Part shown: positions 1 through 8,377 of the stretch, piece by piece
Layout: every line of letters starts with the position of its first letter
How positions within the stretch are numbered: position 1 is the stretch's first letter
DNA from: Rhizobiales bacterium SYSU XM002
GTDB lineage: Bacteria; Pseudomonadota; Alphaproteobacteria; Rhizobiales; Beijerinckiaceae
Reading direction: 5' to 3'
Assembly: GCA_009846685.1 (NCBI GenBank)
Contig: VWVY01000004.1
Coordinates: 124,001 to 188,000, forward strand
Length of the DNA stretch: 64,000 nt
Notes under the pieces: model-generated
Databases searched by the model: none
Seen by the model: only the letters and a program-made list of their open reading frames with translations
Told to the model about the DNA's origin: nothing
Made by a program: the position numbers and the translations under genes

Positions 1-23
1 TAGAGACTACTGATCAGGGTCAT
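1..23 (-). CDS. flgL: Flagellar hook-filament junction protein FlgL, N-terminal fragment (partial)
   Basis: An ATG on the minus strand at 21-23 lies 3 nt beyond the flgK stop codon and opens a frame reading MTLISSL before the window ends. A GAGG about 9 nt upstream, inside the end of flgK, can serve as ribosome-binding site. The flgK-flgL order is standard in alphaproteobacterial flagellar clusters, and FlgL proteins commonly begin with a short M-T-x-I-S-like segment. Only seven residues are visible, so the call rests on position and start signal. Confidence 0.55.
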
Positions 24-26
24 GGC

Positions 27-1922
27 TCAGATCCTCAGAAGGGCATCGAACATGTCACGGACGGCCGCGACGATACGGGCATTGGCGGCGTAGATATTCT
101 GGACCTCGACGAGATCGGCGAGTTCCTGATCGGTATTGACCCCGGAGACATCGGCCGCCCGTTCGCGCAGGGTAGAGAGAACCACTTCCTGTCCCTCCGC
201 CAGGGCCTTCGAGTTGCTGGCAGCCTGGCTTTGCGTCGCGATCACGCGGTCGAGAAACTGGCCCGAAGTACCGTGATAGACGGCGGTCGATCCCGTCAGC
301 GAGATTGCTGGCGTGAAATCGGTCTCCCATGACTGAATCTGGTCGCGCAGGAAGCTCGGGCGGGTAGGATCGCCTGTGGAGGTCGTGGTCGGGGCAGTCT
401 GGTAGACGACGAGACGGCTCGGGTCGGACAGCAGTGCCGGATTGACGCGGATGCCGGTAGAGAAACCGCGCTTCTGTGAGCCGGTGTCGAACGAGCCGGT
501 GTAGATCTGCGAGCCGGCGTTGCCATCCACGAAGAACGGCAGAGCGGTACCCTGATCGGTCAGCGCCGTCACGGTGGCGCGAGCCGAGAGGTTGTTGACG
601 TCGAGCGTATTGCCGGCACCGTCGTCGAGGACCTGGACGACACCCGCGCCAAGATTGTTGACGGTGAAGCCGGCGCCACCCGGCGCTGTGGCGAGTGCGG
701 CGCCGATGGCCGCGATCGCAGCGGCCATGCCGCCGGAGAAGTCGATGCCGAATTCGATGTCGTTCGGATCGGCAGTCGCGCCTGCAGCGAGCGGCAATGC
801 CGTCGGATCATTGACGGCGATCAGCGAGACCTTCTGCTTCGTCCCCGCAGGTTGCTGCGTATATTCCAGCGTGACGACGTTGCCGCTCTGGAGCGCATTG
901 AGATCGAGGTCGAAGCCGGTCTGGACGCCGACAGTCGCGGCCGTACCTGAAACCGTGCGGTCGCCGAGCGAGGTCGCGAGTGCGGCGGCGAACTCGTCGA
1001 GGTGCCCTTGCGTCTCCACCAGAATGCTGTCGCGCAGCTCGAACAACGCCGCGAACGAGCCGGACTTGATGAGACCGTTGCGGTTGAGGTCCACCGCCCC
1101 GCCGATCGGATCGGTGATCATCAGGTGGCCAAGGCCGCTCTGGGCGGCATTCTGGTTGTAGAGGCTATCGGCCGACACCGCAAAGCGCTCGTCGAACTGG
1201 AGCTTGAGATTGCGTCCCTCGATGAAGAGCGGGCCGCCAGCCGAGGTATAGATGTTGAAGTTGCCGGTCCCGTTGTCGAAGACACGTAGATCGAAATAGG
1301 TGGAGAGCTTGTCGATGTACTTGTCGCGTTCGTCGAGCAGCCCCTGCCGCGTCGCGCTGTCGGATATCTCGTTGAGCTTCTTTGTGGTCTGGCCGATACC
1401 CTCGAGGAGGGTGTTCACCTCCTCGGCCTGATCGGCGATGCGCGCCTCAATCTCGCCGCGCATGAGCTGGACGTTCTCGGACAGCGTGTTCAGCGTCGAG
1501 GCGAGGCTCTGGGCGTTGACGAGTGCGTTCTGGCGCGCGGTCGACGATGCCGGGTCGGCAGCAAGCGTCTGGATCGCGGTCGAGAACTTCGAAAAGATCG
1601 TGTTGATGCCCGCATCGCTCCCCGGCTGCCCGAACAGCGAGTCAACGCGCTGGAGGTAATCGGAGAGCATCGCCGAGTAGGAGGCTCCGCCCGATTCCGT
1701 CCGCATCTGCTTCTGCAGAAGCTGGTCGAGTACCCGGTTCACGCTGACATCGCGAACCGCGCCGGCGGTGATGCCGAGCGCACTCGTTTCCTGCGTATTG
1801 AGGACCCGGCGGGTGTAGCCGACGGTGCCGGCATTCGCGACGTTGCGCGAAATCAGGCTCATCTGCGCCTGATTGACCGTCAAGCCGGATACGGCGTTCT
1901 GCAGGCTCGAAAGCAGTCCCAT
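27..1922 (-). CDS. flgK: Flagellar hook-associated protein 1 FlgK
   Basis: This 631-residue protein is the first hook-filament junction protein, exported by the flagellar type III apparatus. The N-terminus (MGLLSSLQNAVSGLTVNQ, then SRNVANAGTVGYTRR) is the rod/hook-family D0 helix with the conserved asparagine-rich turn. The C-terminus (SGVNTDQELADLVEVQNIYAANARIVAAVRDMFDALLRI) is the matching FlgK helix. The middle is the variable surface domain. An AAGGAGG sits 5 nt before the ATG. It follows flgE copy 1 by 43 nt on the same strand and precedes flgL by 3 nt, so the three genes are probably one transcript. Confidence 0.95.
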   Translation of the reverse strand: MGLLSSLQNAVSGLTVNQAQMSLISRNVANAGTVGYTRRVLNTQETSALGITAGAVRDVSVNRVLDQLLQKQMRTESGGASYSAMLSDYLQRVDSLFGQPGSDAGINTIFSKFSTAIQTLAADPASSTARQNALVNAQSLASTLNTLSENVQLMRGEIEARIADQAEEVNTLLEGIGQTTKKLNEISDSATRQGLLDERDKYIDKLSTYFDLRVFDNGTGNFNIYTSAGGPLFIEGRNLKLQFDERFAVSADSLYNQNAAQSGLGHLMITDPIGGAVDLNRNGLIKSGSFAALFELRDSILVETQGHLDEFAAALATSLGDRTVSGTAATVGVQTGFDLDLNALQSGNVVTLEYTQQPAGTKQKVSLIAVNDPTALPLAAGATADPNDIEFGIDFSGGMAAAIAAIGAALATAPGGAGFTVNNLGAGVVQVLDDGAGNTLDVNNLSARATVTALTDQGTALPFFVDGNAGSQIYTGSFDTGSQKRGFSTGIRVNPALLSDPSRLVVYQTAPTTTSTGDPTRPSFLRDQIQSWETDFTPAISLTGSTAVYHGTSGQFLDRVIATQSQAASNSKALAEGQEVVLSTLRERAADVSGVNTDQELADLVEVQNIYAANARIVAAVRDMFDALLRI

Positions 1923-1940
1923 CCTTACCTCCTTCCGTCT

Positions 1941-1954
1941 CCGGCCTAGGCCGG
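1941..1954. repeat. 14-bp perfect palindrome between flgE and flgK
   Basis: CCGGCCTAGGCCGG is perfectly self-complementary and fills much of the 43-nt spacer just upstream of the flgK ribosome-binding site. No T-run follows, so it is not an intrinsic terminator. It could be an RNA-processing or stability hairpin separating hook-protein mRNA from flgK mRNA, or have no function. Confidence 0.5.
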
Positions 1955-1965
1955 GGACGACAAAC

Positions 1966-3309
1966 TCACCGGACGATGTTCATCACGTCCTGAAGCATCT
2001 GCTGCGCTGTGGTGATGATCCGCGTGTTGGCCGAATAGGCCTGCTGCGTGACGATCATCTTCGAGAATTCATCGGCGACATCGGCATTCGACCCTTCGAG
2101 CGTGCCACCGATCACATTGCGTCCGCCGTCCGAGAAGATCGGCTGGCCGGATTCCAGCGTTTCCTCGAAAACACCGCCGTCCTTGCGCTTGAGCAGCGAA
2201 TCCGCCGGGAACTGCGCGATCGGGATCTGCGCCAGCGCCACTGTCTGTCCGTTGGAGTAGATGCCCATGAGGCGCCCACCCTCGCCGATCTCGACGCCGG
2301 TCCGCGTGCCCGAGGGATAGCCATCCTGGTTGAGGGTGTTGACGTTGACGCTGCCGTTCGCGTCGGCGAACTGGGTCAGCCCGGTCAGACCGAAATTGAT
2401 GTCGACCGCGCTGCTGGTGGCCCCGTCAACGGTGAAGGCCTGGGTCAGAATGCCCGAAGCAGGTGCCGTCATCCGGCCGTTGGTATCGAACTGGACCGCA
2501 TTGCTGACCCGCGTCCATTTTGCGGTGGCGCCCGTCGCGTTGTTGTCCGAGAGATAATAGAGGCTCCAGGTCGCCGGACTGTTCGAAGTCTTGCCCCAGC
2601 GCATCTGTACGTCGATCGGCGTGCCAATCGCATTGTAGACGGTGACCGACTGGCCCGCGATCGTCCGGTCAACAAAGCCGGTCTCGTCGCTCGCCGCGAT
2701 CGTCGCGCCGGTATAGGCCGCACCGGAGAGGAGTTCCGAGCCAGGCAGCGACGCGTTCGCCACCTCCGTGCGCGGATAGCTCGGCAGATTACCCCGATAT
2801 TCGAGTTGGCGCGTCGCGCGTGCCGGCAGATTGTCGTTGGTAATCCGGAGGATCTCGAGCGCCGAGCCGGTTGCCGAGCCGGTGTTCGGATCGATCAGGT
2901 AACCTTGCAGGTAATAGCCCGATCCATTGACGAGATAACCGTTGTTCGACAATTCGAAATCGCCGCGGCGGGTATAGACCGCAGCACCGGAGAAGACCGG
3001 CGATCCGTCGACGAACGCAGAACGCTCGCGCACCGCAAAAAAACCCTCGCCGGAAATCGCGACATGCGTGCCGATCTGGCTGTTGAGGAAGTCACCCTGC
3101 ACCGTCGCGGTGCCGCGGCTGAAAGCGCCGACCGACCCCGCGATCTCCCGTCCCTTGGGCAGATCCGGGATCAGCGTCGAGAATGTCGTATCGACACGTT
3201 TGAAGCCGACCGTGCGGCTGTTGGCAATGTTACCGGAAATGTTCTCGAGGGCGTAACTCTGGGCCGTGAGCCCGGAGACCGCCGTGGTCATCGCACCGAA
3301 AATACCCAT
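1966..3309 (-). CDS. flgE: Flagellar hook protein FlgE, copy 1
   Basis: A hook-structure protein of 447 residues. It starts MGIFGAMTTAVSGLTAQSYA, contains the signature ENISGNIANSRTVGFKRVDT, and ends with the hook/rod D0 helix (DEFSKMIVTQQAYSANTRIITTAQQMLQDVMNIVR). The frame stays open to 3591, but the conserved FlgE N-terminus fixes the ATG at 3309, which has a GAGG 8 nt upstream. The neighbouring copy has exactly the same length and aligns end to end. A sigma-54-like promoter lies 83 nt upstream at 3392-3406. flgK follows after 43 nt. Confidence 0.93.
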   Translation of the reverse strand: MGIFGAMTTAVSGLTAQSYALENISGNIANSRTVGFKRVDTTFSTLIPDLPKGREIAGSVGAFSRGTATVQGDFLNSQIGTHVAISGEGFFAVRERSAFVDGSPVFSGAAVYTRRGDFELSNNGYLVNGSGYYLQGYLIDPNTGSATGSALEILRITNDNLPARATRQLEYRGNLPSYPRTEVANASLPGSELLSGAAYTGATIAASDETGFVDRTIAGQSVTVYNAIGTPIDVQMRWGKTSNSPATWSLYYLSDNNATGATAKWTRVSNAVQFDTNGRMTAPASGILTQAFTVDGATSSAVDINFGLTGLTQFADANGSVNVNTLNQDGYPSGTRTGVEIGEGGRLMGIYSNGQTVALAQIPIAQFPADSLLKRKDGGVFEETLESGQPIFSDGGRNVIGGTLEGSNADVADEFSKMIVTQQAYSANTRIITTAQQMLQDVMNIVR

Positions 3310-3391
3310 GAACGCAACCTCGTCTGGCATCGCTGGACGGAATGCGCCCGCCATGCCACGCGCACGCCGGACCAGTCCCGCCAGGACCGAT

Positions 3392-3406
3392 GCACGATAC
3401 ATGCCA
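3392..3406 (-). promoter_or_regulatory. Candidate sigma-54 (-24/-12) promoter of flgE copy 1
   Basis: On the minus strand the sequence is TGGCAT-GTATC-GTGC. It matches the sigma-54 consensus TGGCAC-N5-TTGC at 8 of 10 fixed positions with exact spacing and intact GG and GC doublets. It lies 83 nt before the flgE start, almost the same distance as the better match in front of copy 2. An AT-rich dyad sits directly upstream and could bind an activator of the FlbD/NtrC type. Confidence 0.6.
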
Positions 3407-3421
3407 AGGTTGTTTTCTTTG

Positions 3422-3451
3422 ATATTACACAATTTTTGGTTGTGTTGATAT
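3422..3451. repeat. AT-rich imperfect inverted repeat upstream of flgE copy 1 promoter
   Basis: The arms ATATTACACAA and TTGTGTTGATAT flank a 7-nt spacer, with one unpaired base in the arms. It lies about 15 nt upstream of the -24 element. Its symmetry, AT-richness in a GC-rich genome and position fit a regulator-binding site, although enhancer sites for sigma-54 activators usually lie further upstream. Confidence 0.4.
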
Positions 3452-3620
3452 TTTACCGCTCGCCGCTTCTGGAGAGGCTTGCCGGGTTCGAGGCAAAACT
3501 TGCCGGGCCGCCGCCAGAACACGGCGAAGCCGGAGGAGGCTGTGCCCTCCCCCGGTTTCCTGTCATGTCTGAAAGCGTTACGCGTGCTCATGACCTGCCC
3601 CGCCGAAGCGGGAACCTCCG

Positions 3621-4964
3621 TCAGCGGATGATGTTGATGACGTCCTGCAGCATGGTCTGCGCGGTGGTAACCACGCGGGTATTGGCCGAGTAAGCCTGCT
3701 GCGTGATGATCATTTTCGAGAACTCGTCGGCGATATCGGCGTTCGAATTCTCCAGGGAAGCGCCGACGATACCCGAACCCCCGGTCTGGACGAGAGGCTG
3801 GCCGGATTCGAGGGTAGCCTCGAAGGTGCCGCCATCGAGGCGCTTGAGCAGGTTCGGCGAGGGAAATTCCGCAAGCGCGATCTGCGCCAGCGGCACGGTC
3901 TGCCCGTTGGAATAGGAGCCCATGATGCGGCCGCCCTCAGCCACGGTGATCCCCTGCAGCGTGCCGGTCGGATAGCCGTCCTGCGTGATGCGGTTCGGGT
4001 TGATCTGGCCGTTCGGATCGGCGAACTGCGTCAAGCCCGTCGAGCCGAAGGTCAGGTTGATGGCGCCGGTCGGCACGGTATCGACCGTAAAGGTGGTCGG
4101 GATGATGCCGGTGGCCGGGCTTGTCAGCTGGCCCGAGGCCGAGAACTGGACGTTGTTCGAGATGCGGGTCCACTTGGTCGTGGCGCCGGTCGCGGTCGAG
4201 TCCGACATATAGAACATCGACCAGGTTTCCGGCGCGGCATTGGAGGTCTTGCCCCAGCGGATCTGAACGTTGATCGGTGAACCAGCCGCGTCATAGACGG
4301 TGACCGACTGGCCGGCGATCGTCTGGTTGAGGAAGTTGGTCTCGCTGGAGGCTGGCACGGCCGCGAGATCGAGAGCCGGCGTCAGCAATTCGGAACCCGC
4401 CACCGACGCGTTGGCGGTCGCCGTCAGCGGATATTTCGGCAGGTTGGCCTCGTATTCGATCGTCGTCGTCGCGCGAGCAGCGAGGTTCGCCGAAGGAATG
4501 CGGACCACGTTGAGCGAGGAGCCGGTGGTGGCACCGGTTGTCGGATCGACCTGATAGCCCATCAGGTAGTTGCCCGTGCCGTTCACGAGGTAGCCATTGC
4601 GGTCAACCTCGAAGTCGCCACGGCGGGTGTAGAGGCTGGAGCCCGCAAAGATCGGTTGACCGGCGGCGTCGCCGGTCCGTTCCTTGACGATGAAGAACCC
4701 CTCGCCCGAGATCGCGACGTTCGTCCCAATCGAGCTCGACTGGATGTCGCCCTGAACGGTGGCGGTGTTGCGGCTGAACGCGCCGACCGACCCAGACAGC
4801 TCGCGACGCGGCGGCAGATCAGGAACGAGATCGGCGAAAGAGGTGTCGACGCGCTTGAAGCCTGTCGTGCGCGAGTTGGCGATATTGCCGGAGATATTCT
4901 CAAGGGCGAAGCTCTGGGCGTTAAGGCCAGAAATCGCCGTCGTCATTGCACCAAAGATACCCAT
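3621..4964 (-). CDS. flgE: Flagellar hook protein FlgE, copy 2
   Basis: A second hook protein of 447 residues, identical in length to the downstream copy and collinear with it throughout (MGIFGAMTTAISGLNAQSFA; NSRTTGFKRVDTSF; final DEFSKMIITQQAYSANTRVVTTAQTMLQDVINIIR). The central surface domain differs more than the ends, as expected where D0 is held by polymer packing. A near-perfect sigma-54 promoter lies at 5043-5057. The ribosome-binding site is weak (AGGG). Either copy could be the main hook subunit; the sequence does not say which. Confidence 0.93.
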   Translation of the reverse strand: MGIFGAMTTAISGLNAQSFALENISGNIANSRTTGFKRVDTSFADLVPDLPPRRELSGSVGAFSRNTATVQGDIQSSSIGTNVAISGEGFFIVKERTGDAAGQPIFAGSSLYTRRGDFEVDRNGYLVNGTGNYLMGYQVDPTTGATTGSSLNVVRIPSANLAARATTTIEYEANLPKYPLTATANASVAGSELLTPALDLAAVPASSETNFLNQTIAGQSVTVYDAAGSPINVQIRWGKTSNAAPETWSMFYMSDSTATGATTKWTRISNNVQFSASGQLTSPATGIIPTTFTVDTVPTGAINLTFGSTGLTQFADPNGQINPNRITQDGYPTGTLQGITVAEGGRIMGSYSNGQTVPLAQIALAEFPSPNLLKRLDGGTFEATLESGQPLVQTGGSGIVGASLENSNADIADEFSKMIITQQAYSANTRVVTTAQTMLQDVINIIR

Positions 4965-5042
4965 GGACCCTGAACCCCATCACAAGAAACTGGTGGCAGG
5001 GTCGAACGCGAGACCTGTGACCCTGACCTGGGCCAAGGGTTG

Positions 5043-5057
5043 GCAAGGGGCGTGCCA
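5043..5057 (-). promoter_or_regulatory. Sigma-54 (-24/-12) promoter of flgE copy 2
   Basis: On the minus strand TGGCAC-GCCCC-TTGC matches the RpoN consensus at all ten fixed positions, including the preferred G after TGGCAC. It lies 79 nt upstream of the flgE copy 2 ATG in the 173-nt gap below ycjF. Hook genes of Caulobacter and related alphaproteobacteria are class III genes driven by sigma-54 and FlbD, so location and function agree. Confidence 0.8.
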
Positions 5058-5137
5058 TGAAGATCAATTCAGAAATTTCAATGAGTTATACAAATATACA
5101 CGTAATAGTTGCAGGAAGTTTCGACCCTTTCGGAGAG

Positions 5138-6202
5138 TCAGGCGGCAGTATTTTCCGCAACTTTATTTTGAGTAATTGAGATAGATACAACCTCCGATAG
5201 TAAAATGGGTGCGTTTTCGTGGAACGGAAGAGGCCGACAGACATCGGCAGCGGCAATTCCTACCCGGGCGGTGAGGATGCCGTTCAGCACACCCTCGCCC
5301 AGCTTCGCCGAAAGCCGGGCCGCGATCCCCGCGCCGAGCACCTGCGACAGGAACGAATCTGCGACCGCCATTCCGCCGGTAACGGTGAGATGCGACAGCA
5401 CCCGCCCGACAAGGCGAAGCAGGCCGAACCCGCTGGCCCGCCCGCCATAGATCGTCGAGAGTCGCCGGATCAGCCCGAAGCTCTGCACCAGCACGAAGCC
5501 GACGTCGATGATCGCCCGCGGCGACAGCGCCGTGACGACCGAGACGCGCTGTGCCGCCGCCGCGATGGCCGCCCGGGCAAGATCGTCCTTCGGTGCAAGA
5601 AGCGCGCGCTCCGCGACGCCGAGCAGGGTCGCCGGATCGTGGATCTCGTCGAGCACCCGGGCGATTTCCGTCCGCCCCGCCGTCGCGCCCGAATCGCGGG
5701 CATAGAAGGCGGAGAGATCGCGCAGGAACCCGCGCACCGCTTCGCGTTCCGGCACGGCGATCAGCTCCAGTGCCCGAGCCCGCAACTTGCCGACCTTGCG
5801 CATCCGCAGGATCGCGAAAAGTTCGCGCAGCAGGAAAACGACGATCCCGAGAACGACGATGCCGATCAGCCCCAGAACCACTTGCCCGATCCAGGGCGAC
5901 GCCTTTTCCATCGAGAGATAGAATGCGTAGACGCCGTCCGCGACATAGGCGCCGACCAGCAACGTCACCGCGCTCCAGAACAGCGACGACCACGAGAAGA
6001 TGCCGGTTCCGCCCTCTGCCGCAGCGAGATCGACAATCTGCTTCACCTCCATCTCCGGAGAGGTTTCGATCGTCACGCGCGCGCCCTCGCCGCTCCTGGC
6101 TTTGCCGCCTTCGTCCAGCGTGTAGGCGCGGGCGCCGCGCGGCGGGGCACCGTCGCCTGCTTCGAGAGAAATGGCGCGCGGCCTTGCGGGATCATCGCTC
6201 AT
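5138..6202 (-). CDS. YcjF-like inner-membrane protein (UPF0283/DUF697 family)
   Basis: A 354-residue membrane protein. After a polar N-terminus of about 75 residues come two hydrophobic segments (around residues 80-100 and 110-130), then a helical cytoplasmic domain and a glycine/alanine-rich membrane-associated C-terminal part typical of the TIGR01620/DUF697 family. Its ATG overlaps the stop of the YcjX-like gene by 4 nt, so the two are translationally coupled. In enterobacteria ycjX and ycjF are co-induced under envelope and heat stress; the molecular role is not settled. Confidence 0.8.
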   Translation of the reverse strand: MSDDPARPRAISLEAGDGAPPRGARAYTLDEGGKARSGEGARVTIETSPEMEVKQIVDLAAAEGGTGIFSWSSLFWSAVTLLVGAYVADGVYAFYLSMEKASPWIGQVVLGLIGIVVLGIVVFLLRELFAILRMRKVGKLRARALELIAVPEREAVRGFLRDLSAFYARDSGATAGRTEIARVLDEIHDPATLLGVAERALLAPKDDLARAAIAAAAQRVSVVTALSPRAIIDVGFVLVQSFGLIRRLSTIYGGRASGFGLLRLVGRVLSHLTVTGGMAVADSFLSQVLGAGIAARLSAKLGEGVLNGILTARVGIAAADVCRPLPFHENAPILLSEVVSISITQNKVAENTAA

Positions 6203-7683
6203 GCGAGGGCATCTCCGATGAGGAATTCAAGCGCCCGGTCGAGCCGGATCTGCGGCAGCCCACCGGCCTCCTTGCGCATCGCGGGCGAGGGCGGACGGAA
6301 CCGGAGGAAGCGAAGCGGCACATTCTCGCCCTTGAAGACCGCTTCCGCGTTCTCCGGCAGATCGCCGGGAAAGATCGCAACCTCGCCATTGCCGTCAAAA
6401 ACCTGCCCATCGAGCGTTTCCCCGGCGATCGGAACGCCGGCGACGCAAGGGAGTTCGCGCCCCTTCTCACGCGCGATCACTTCGCGGGTAGCCCGGATTG
6501 CGGCCAGCGCGATCGCCTCGCTCGGAACCCCGGCCCCCGTCGCGCGGTGATGCGCGCGCCGGACCAGCATCCTGAGAATGGCTTCGAGGCGATCGTGGTT
6601 CACATGGTGCAGGTGGTCAGCCTTCGTCGCTGCAAAGAGAATGCGGCTGACACGCGGCGAGAACAGGCTCGACAAAAGAGAAGAAGCGCCGACGCGGAAG
6701 GCAAGCAGCACATCCGCCAGCGCCTCCTCGAGGTCGCGAATTGCCTCCGGCCCGCCGTTGAGCGCTCCGAGCACATCCACCAGCACGATCTGTCGGTCGA
6801 TGCGCGAGAAATGCTCGGTGAAAAACGGCCGGACCACGCGCGCCTTGTAAGCTTCGAACCGGCGCTCCATCAGCGCTGCGAGCGAGTTGGGCTTGCTGCC
6901 CTCGCCGCCAAGGCGGAGCGGGGCGAAGGTCAACGCCGGCGCGCCTTCAAGATCACCCGGCATCAGGAAACGGCCAGGCGCCAACGCCGAGAGTTCGCGC
7001 CCTTCGGACCGGCACGCCCTGAGCGCTGTCGTGAAGAGATCGGCGAGCCGCCGCACTTCCGATTCGCTCACCGGACCATCCGGATCCACCGTCTGCAGGG
7101 CAGCGAGGTAGGGCTCGAAGGGTTGGCGCCGCTTGCCGATCCCGGCCTTGGCAAGCGTGTCCGCCGAGAATTGCGCATAACTCTTGGCGAGGAGCGGCAG
7201 ATCGAGCAGCCACTCGCCCGGATAATCGACGATATCGAGCGAAAGCCGCGATTGCCCACCCCCGATCAAACCTGCGGGCCCTAGAAGCCCGCCAAGATAC
7301 CGGCGGCGGCTCTGGTAATCGATTTCGAGGCTGAGCGCGGAAATCTGCCGCGTCGACTCCGGCCAGGCCCGCTCCGGCGATGTCAGGGTCGCAAGGTGAT
7401 CCTCATAGGCAAAGCGCGGCAGCGCATCATCAGGATGCTCGACAAGCCTTGCGCCAGCGATCCGGCCCTCGGCCATCGCCCGGAAGCCGGGCAATCTGCC
7501 CGACGAGACGAGCGCATGCACCATACCGGTGATGAATACCGTCTTGCCCGCGCGGGAAAGCCCAGTGACGCCAAGCCGAATGGAAGGTTCGCCCATGCGC
7601 GCGAGATAGGAACCGAAATTTCCCGCCCCGGCCTTCAGCCCTTCCCAGAGCGTGCCCTCCGGCACGGATGATCGCTGCGCCAT
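6199..7683 (-). CDS. YcjX family P-loop GTPase-like protein
   Basis: This 494-residue protein carries a P-loop GLSRAGKT at residues 41-48 and a DIVDYPGEWLLDL segment resembling a G3 switch region. Further family blocks (LVDVLGALNGG, FAATKADHLHH) resemble the YcjX/DUF463 predicted ATPase/GTPase family. Length matches the family (about 470-490). It is first in a two-gene operon with the YcjF-like gene. The KADH segment fits the xKxD base-recognition motif, which favours GTP. Confidence 0.87.
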   Translation of the reverse strand: MAQRSSVPEGTLWEGLKAGAGNFGSYLARMGEPSIRLGVTGLSRAGKTVFITGMVHALVSSGRLPGFRAMAEGRIAGARLVEHPDDALPRFAYEDHLATLTSPERAWPESTRQISALSLEIDYQSRRRYLGGLLGPAGLIGGGQSRLSLDIVDYPGEWLLDLPLLAKSYAQFSADTLAKAGIGKRRQPFEPYLAALQTVDPDGPVSESEVRRLADLFTTALRACRSEGRELSALAPGRFLMPGDLEGAPALTFAPLRLGGEGSKPNSLAALMERRFEAYKARVVRPFFTEHFSRIDRQIVLVDVLGALNGGPEAIRDLEEALADVLLAFRVGASSLLSSLFSPRVSRILFAATKADHLHHVNHDRLEAILRMLVRRAHHRATGAGVPSEAIALAAIRATREVIAREKGRELPCVAGVPIAGETLDGQVFDGNGEVAIFPGDLPENAEAVFKGENVPLRFLRFRPPSPAMRKEAGGLPQIRLDRALEFLIGDALA

Positions 7684-7756
7684 TCACCAGATCCGCTTTC
7701 GTTCAAGGAATGGCGATTGGCGCGGCAACTTGCAAGGTTTCGTGAGAGAGCGGCAG

Positions 7757-8284
7757 TCAGTCTTCGTCTGTGCCACCGAGCAACGATGGCGTGACGAAGG
7801 CCGCAAGCCGTGCGGTCTCCGGGCCGATCTCGCGCCAGTGCCCCTCCATCTGAAGATGGATGAGGCCGGCCGTCGGCAGCTTGCGTTCGAGGCGGGCATA
7901 GGCTTCGGCATCACTGTGCGCGGGATCGGCGAGGAACAGCGAAATCGCATGAAGGCCGGGGTTATGGCCGATCATCAGCACCGTCTTCGCTTCGCTCGGC
8001 AATTCCTCGACGACCTCGAGGAGGATATCTGGCGGAGCCTCGTAGATCATCCGGGTACGCTGCTGCTGCAGATCGGGAATGACCGTCTGGATCAGGGCGA
8101 AGGTTTCCTGCGTCCGGGTCGCGTCAGAGACCATGCAGAGATCGATGCGGGGTGCAAGCGTCTTGAGCTGTCCCGCGATGAGCGGCACGGCAACCTGCCC
8201 CCGGGGCGCGAGCGGGCGACGATGATCCGGAACGCCATCGGGCCAGGCCGCCTTGCCATGTCGCATCAGAAAGAGATTACGCAT
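7757..8284 (-). CDS. SixA-like histidine phosphatase
   Basis: A 175-residue protein of the phosphoglycerate-mutase-like superfamily. The catalytic RHG motif is at residues 8-10 (FLMRHGKAAWP) and the second histidine lies in VLMIGHNPGLH. SixA enzymes remove phosphate from phosphohistidine in Hpt domains or the nitrogen PTS. An Hpt-domain protein is encoded 4 kb away, but nothing here ties the two together. A general small-molecule phosphatase is possible. Confidence 0.8.
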   Translation of the reverse strand: MRNLFLMRHGKAAWPDGVPDHRRPLAPRGQVAVPLIAGQLKTLAPRIDLCMVSDATRTQETFALIQTVIPDLQQQRTRMIYEAPPDILLEVVEELPSEAKTVLMIGHNPGLHAISLFLADPAHSDAEAYARLERKLPTAGLIHLQMEGHWREIGPETARLAAFVTPSLLGGTDED

Positions 8285-8377
8285 CGCACCCCCGGCTGTT
8301 CCGGCCCATCAACCCTGCTAGCCGAAAAGCCTTCGCAGATCGGCTCCCCTCTTTGACGCCTGCGGCACAAACATGCA

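Larger units (their letters stand above)
3310..3620. other. Intergenic region between the two flgE copies
   Basis: This 311-nt non-coding stretch holds a short CCCGC-CGAA-GCGGG hairpin (3599-3612) just after the copy 2 stop codon, without a T-run. It also holds an AT-rich imperfect inverted repeat (3422-3451) and the sigma-54-like element. The frames crossing it lack family similarity and I read them as non-coding. Confidence 0.6.

Noticed and set aside
3473-3507. Second possible sigma-54 site upstream of flgE copy 1
   Set aside because: CGGCAAGTTTTGCC has only 10 nt between GG and GC starts instead of 12, and TGGCGG-N5-CGGC further up matches poorly at -12.
1873-3693. 606-codon plus-strand frame opposite flgE and flgK
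   Set aside because: It is antisense to two clear flagellar genes, is rich in Arg/His/Asp as expected for the shadow of GC-rich codons, and has no recognisable domain.
5219-7284. Two long plus-strand frames opposite ycjF and ycjX
   Set aside because: Both are Arg/Pro-rich shadows, while the minus strand holds a coupled gene pair with P-loop and membrane helices.
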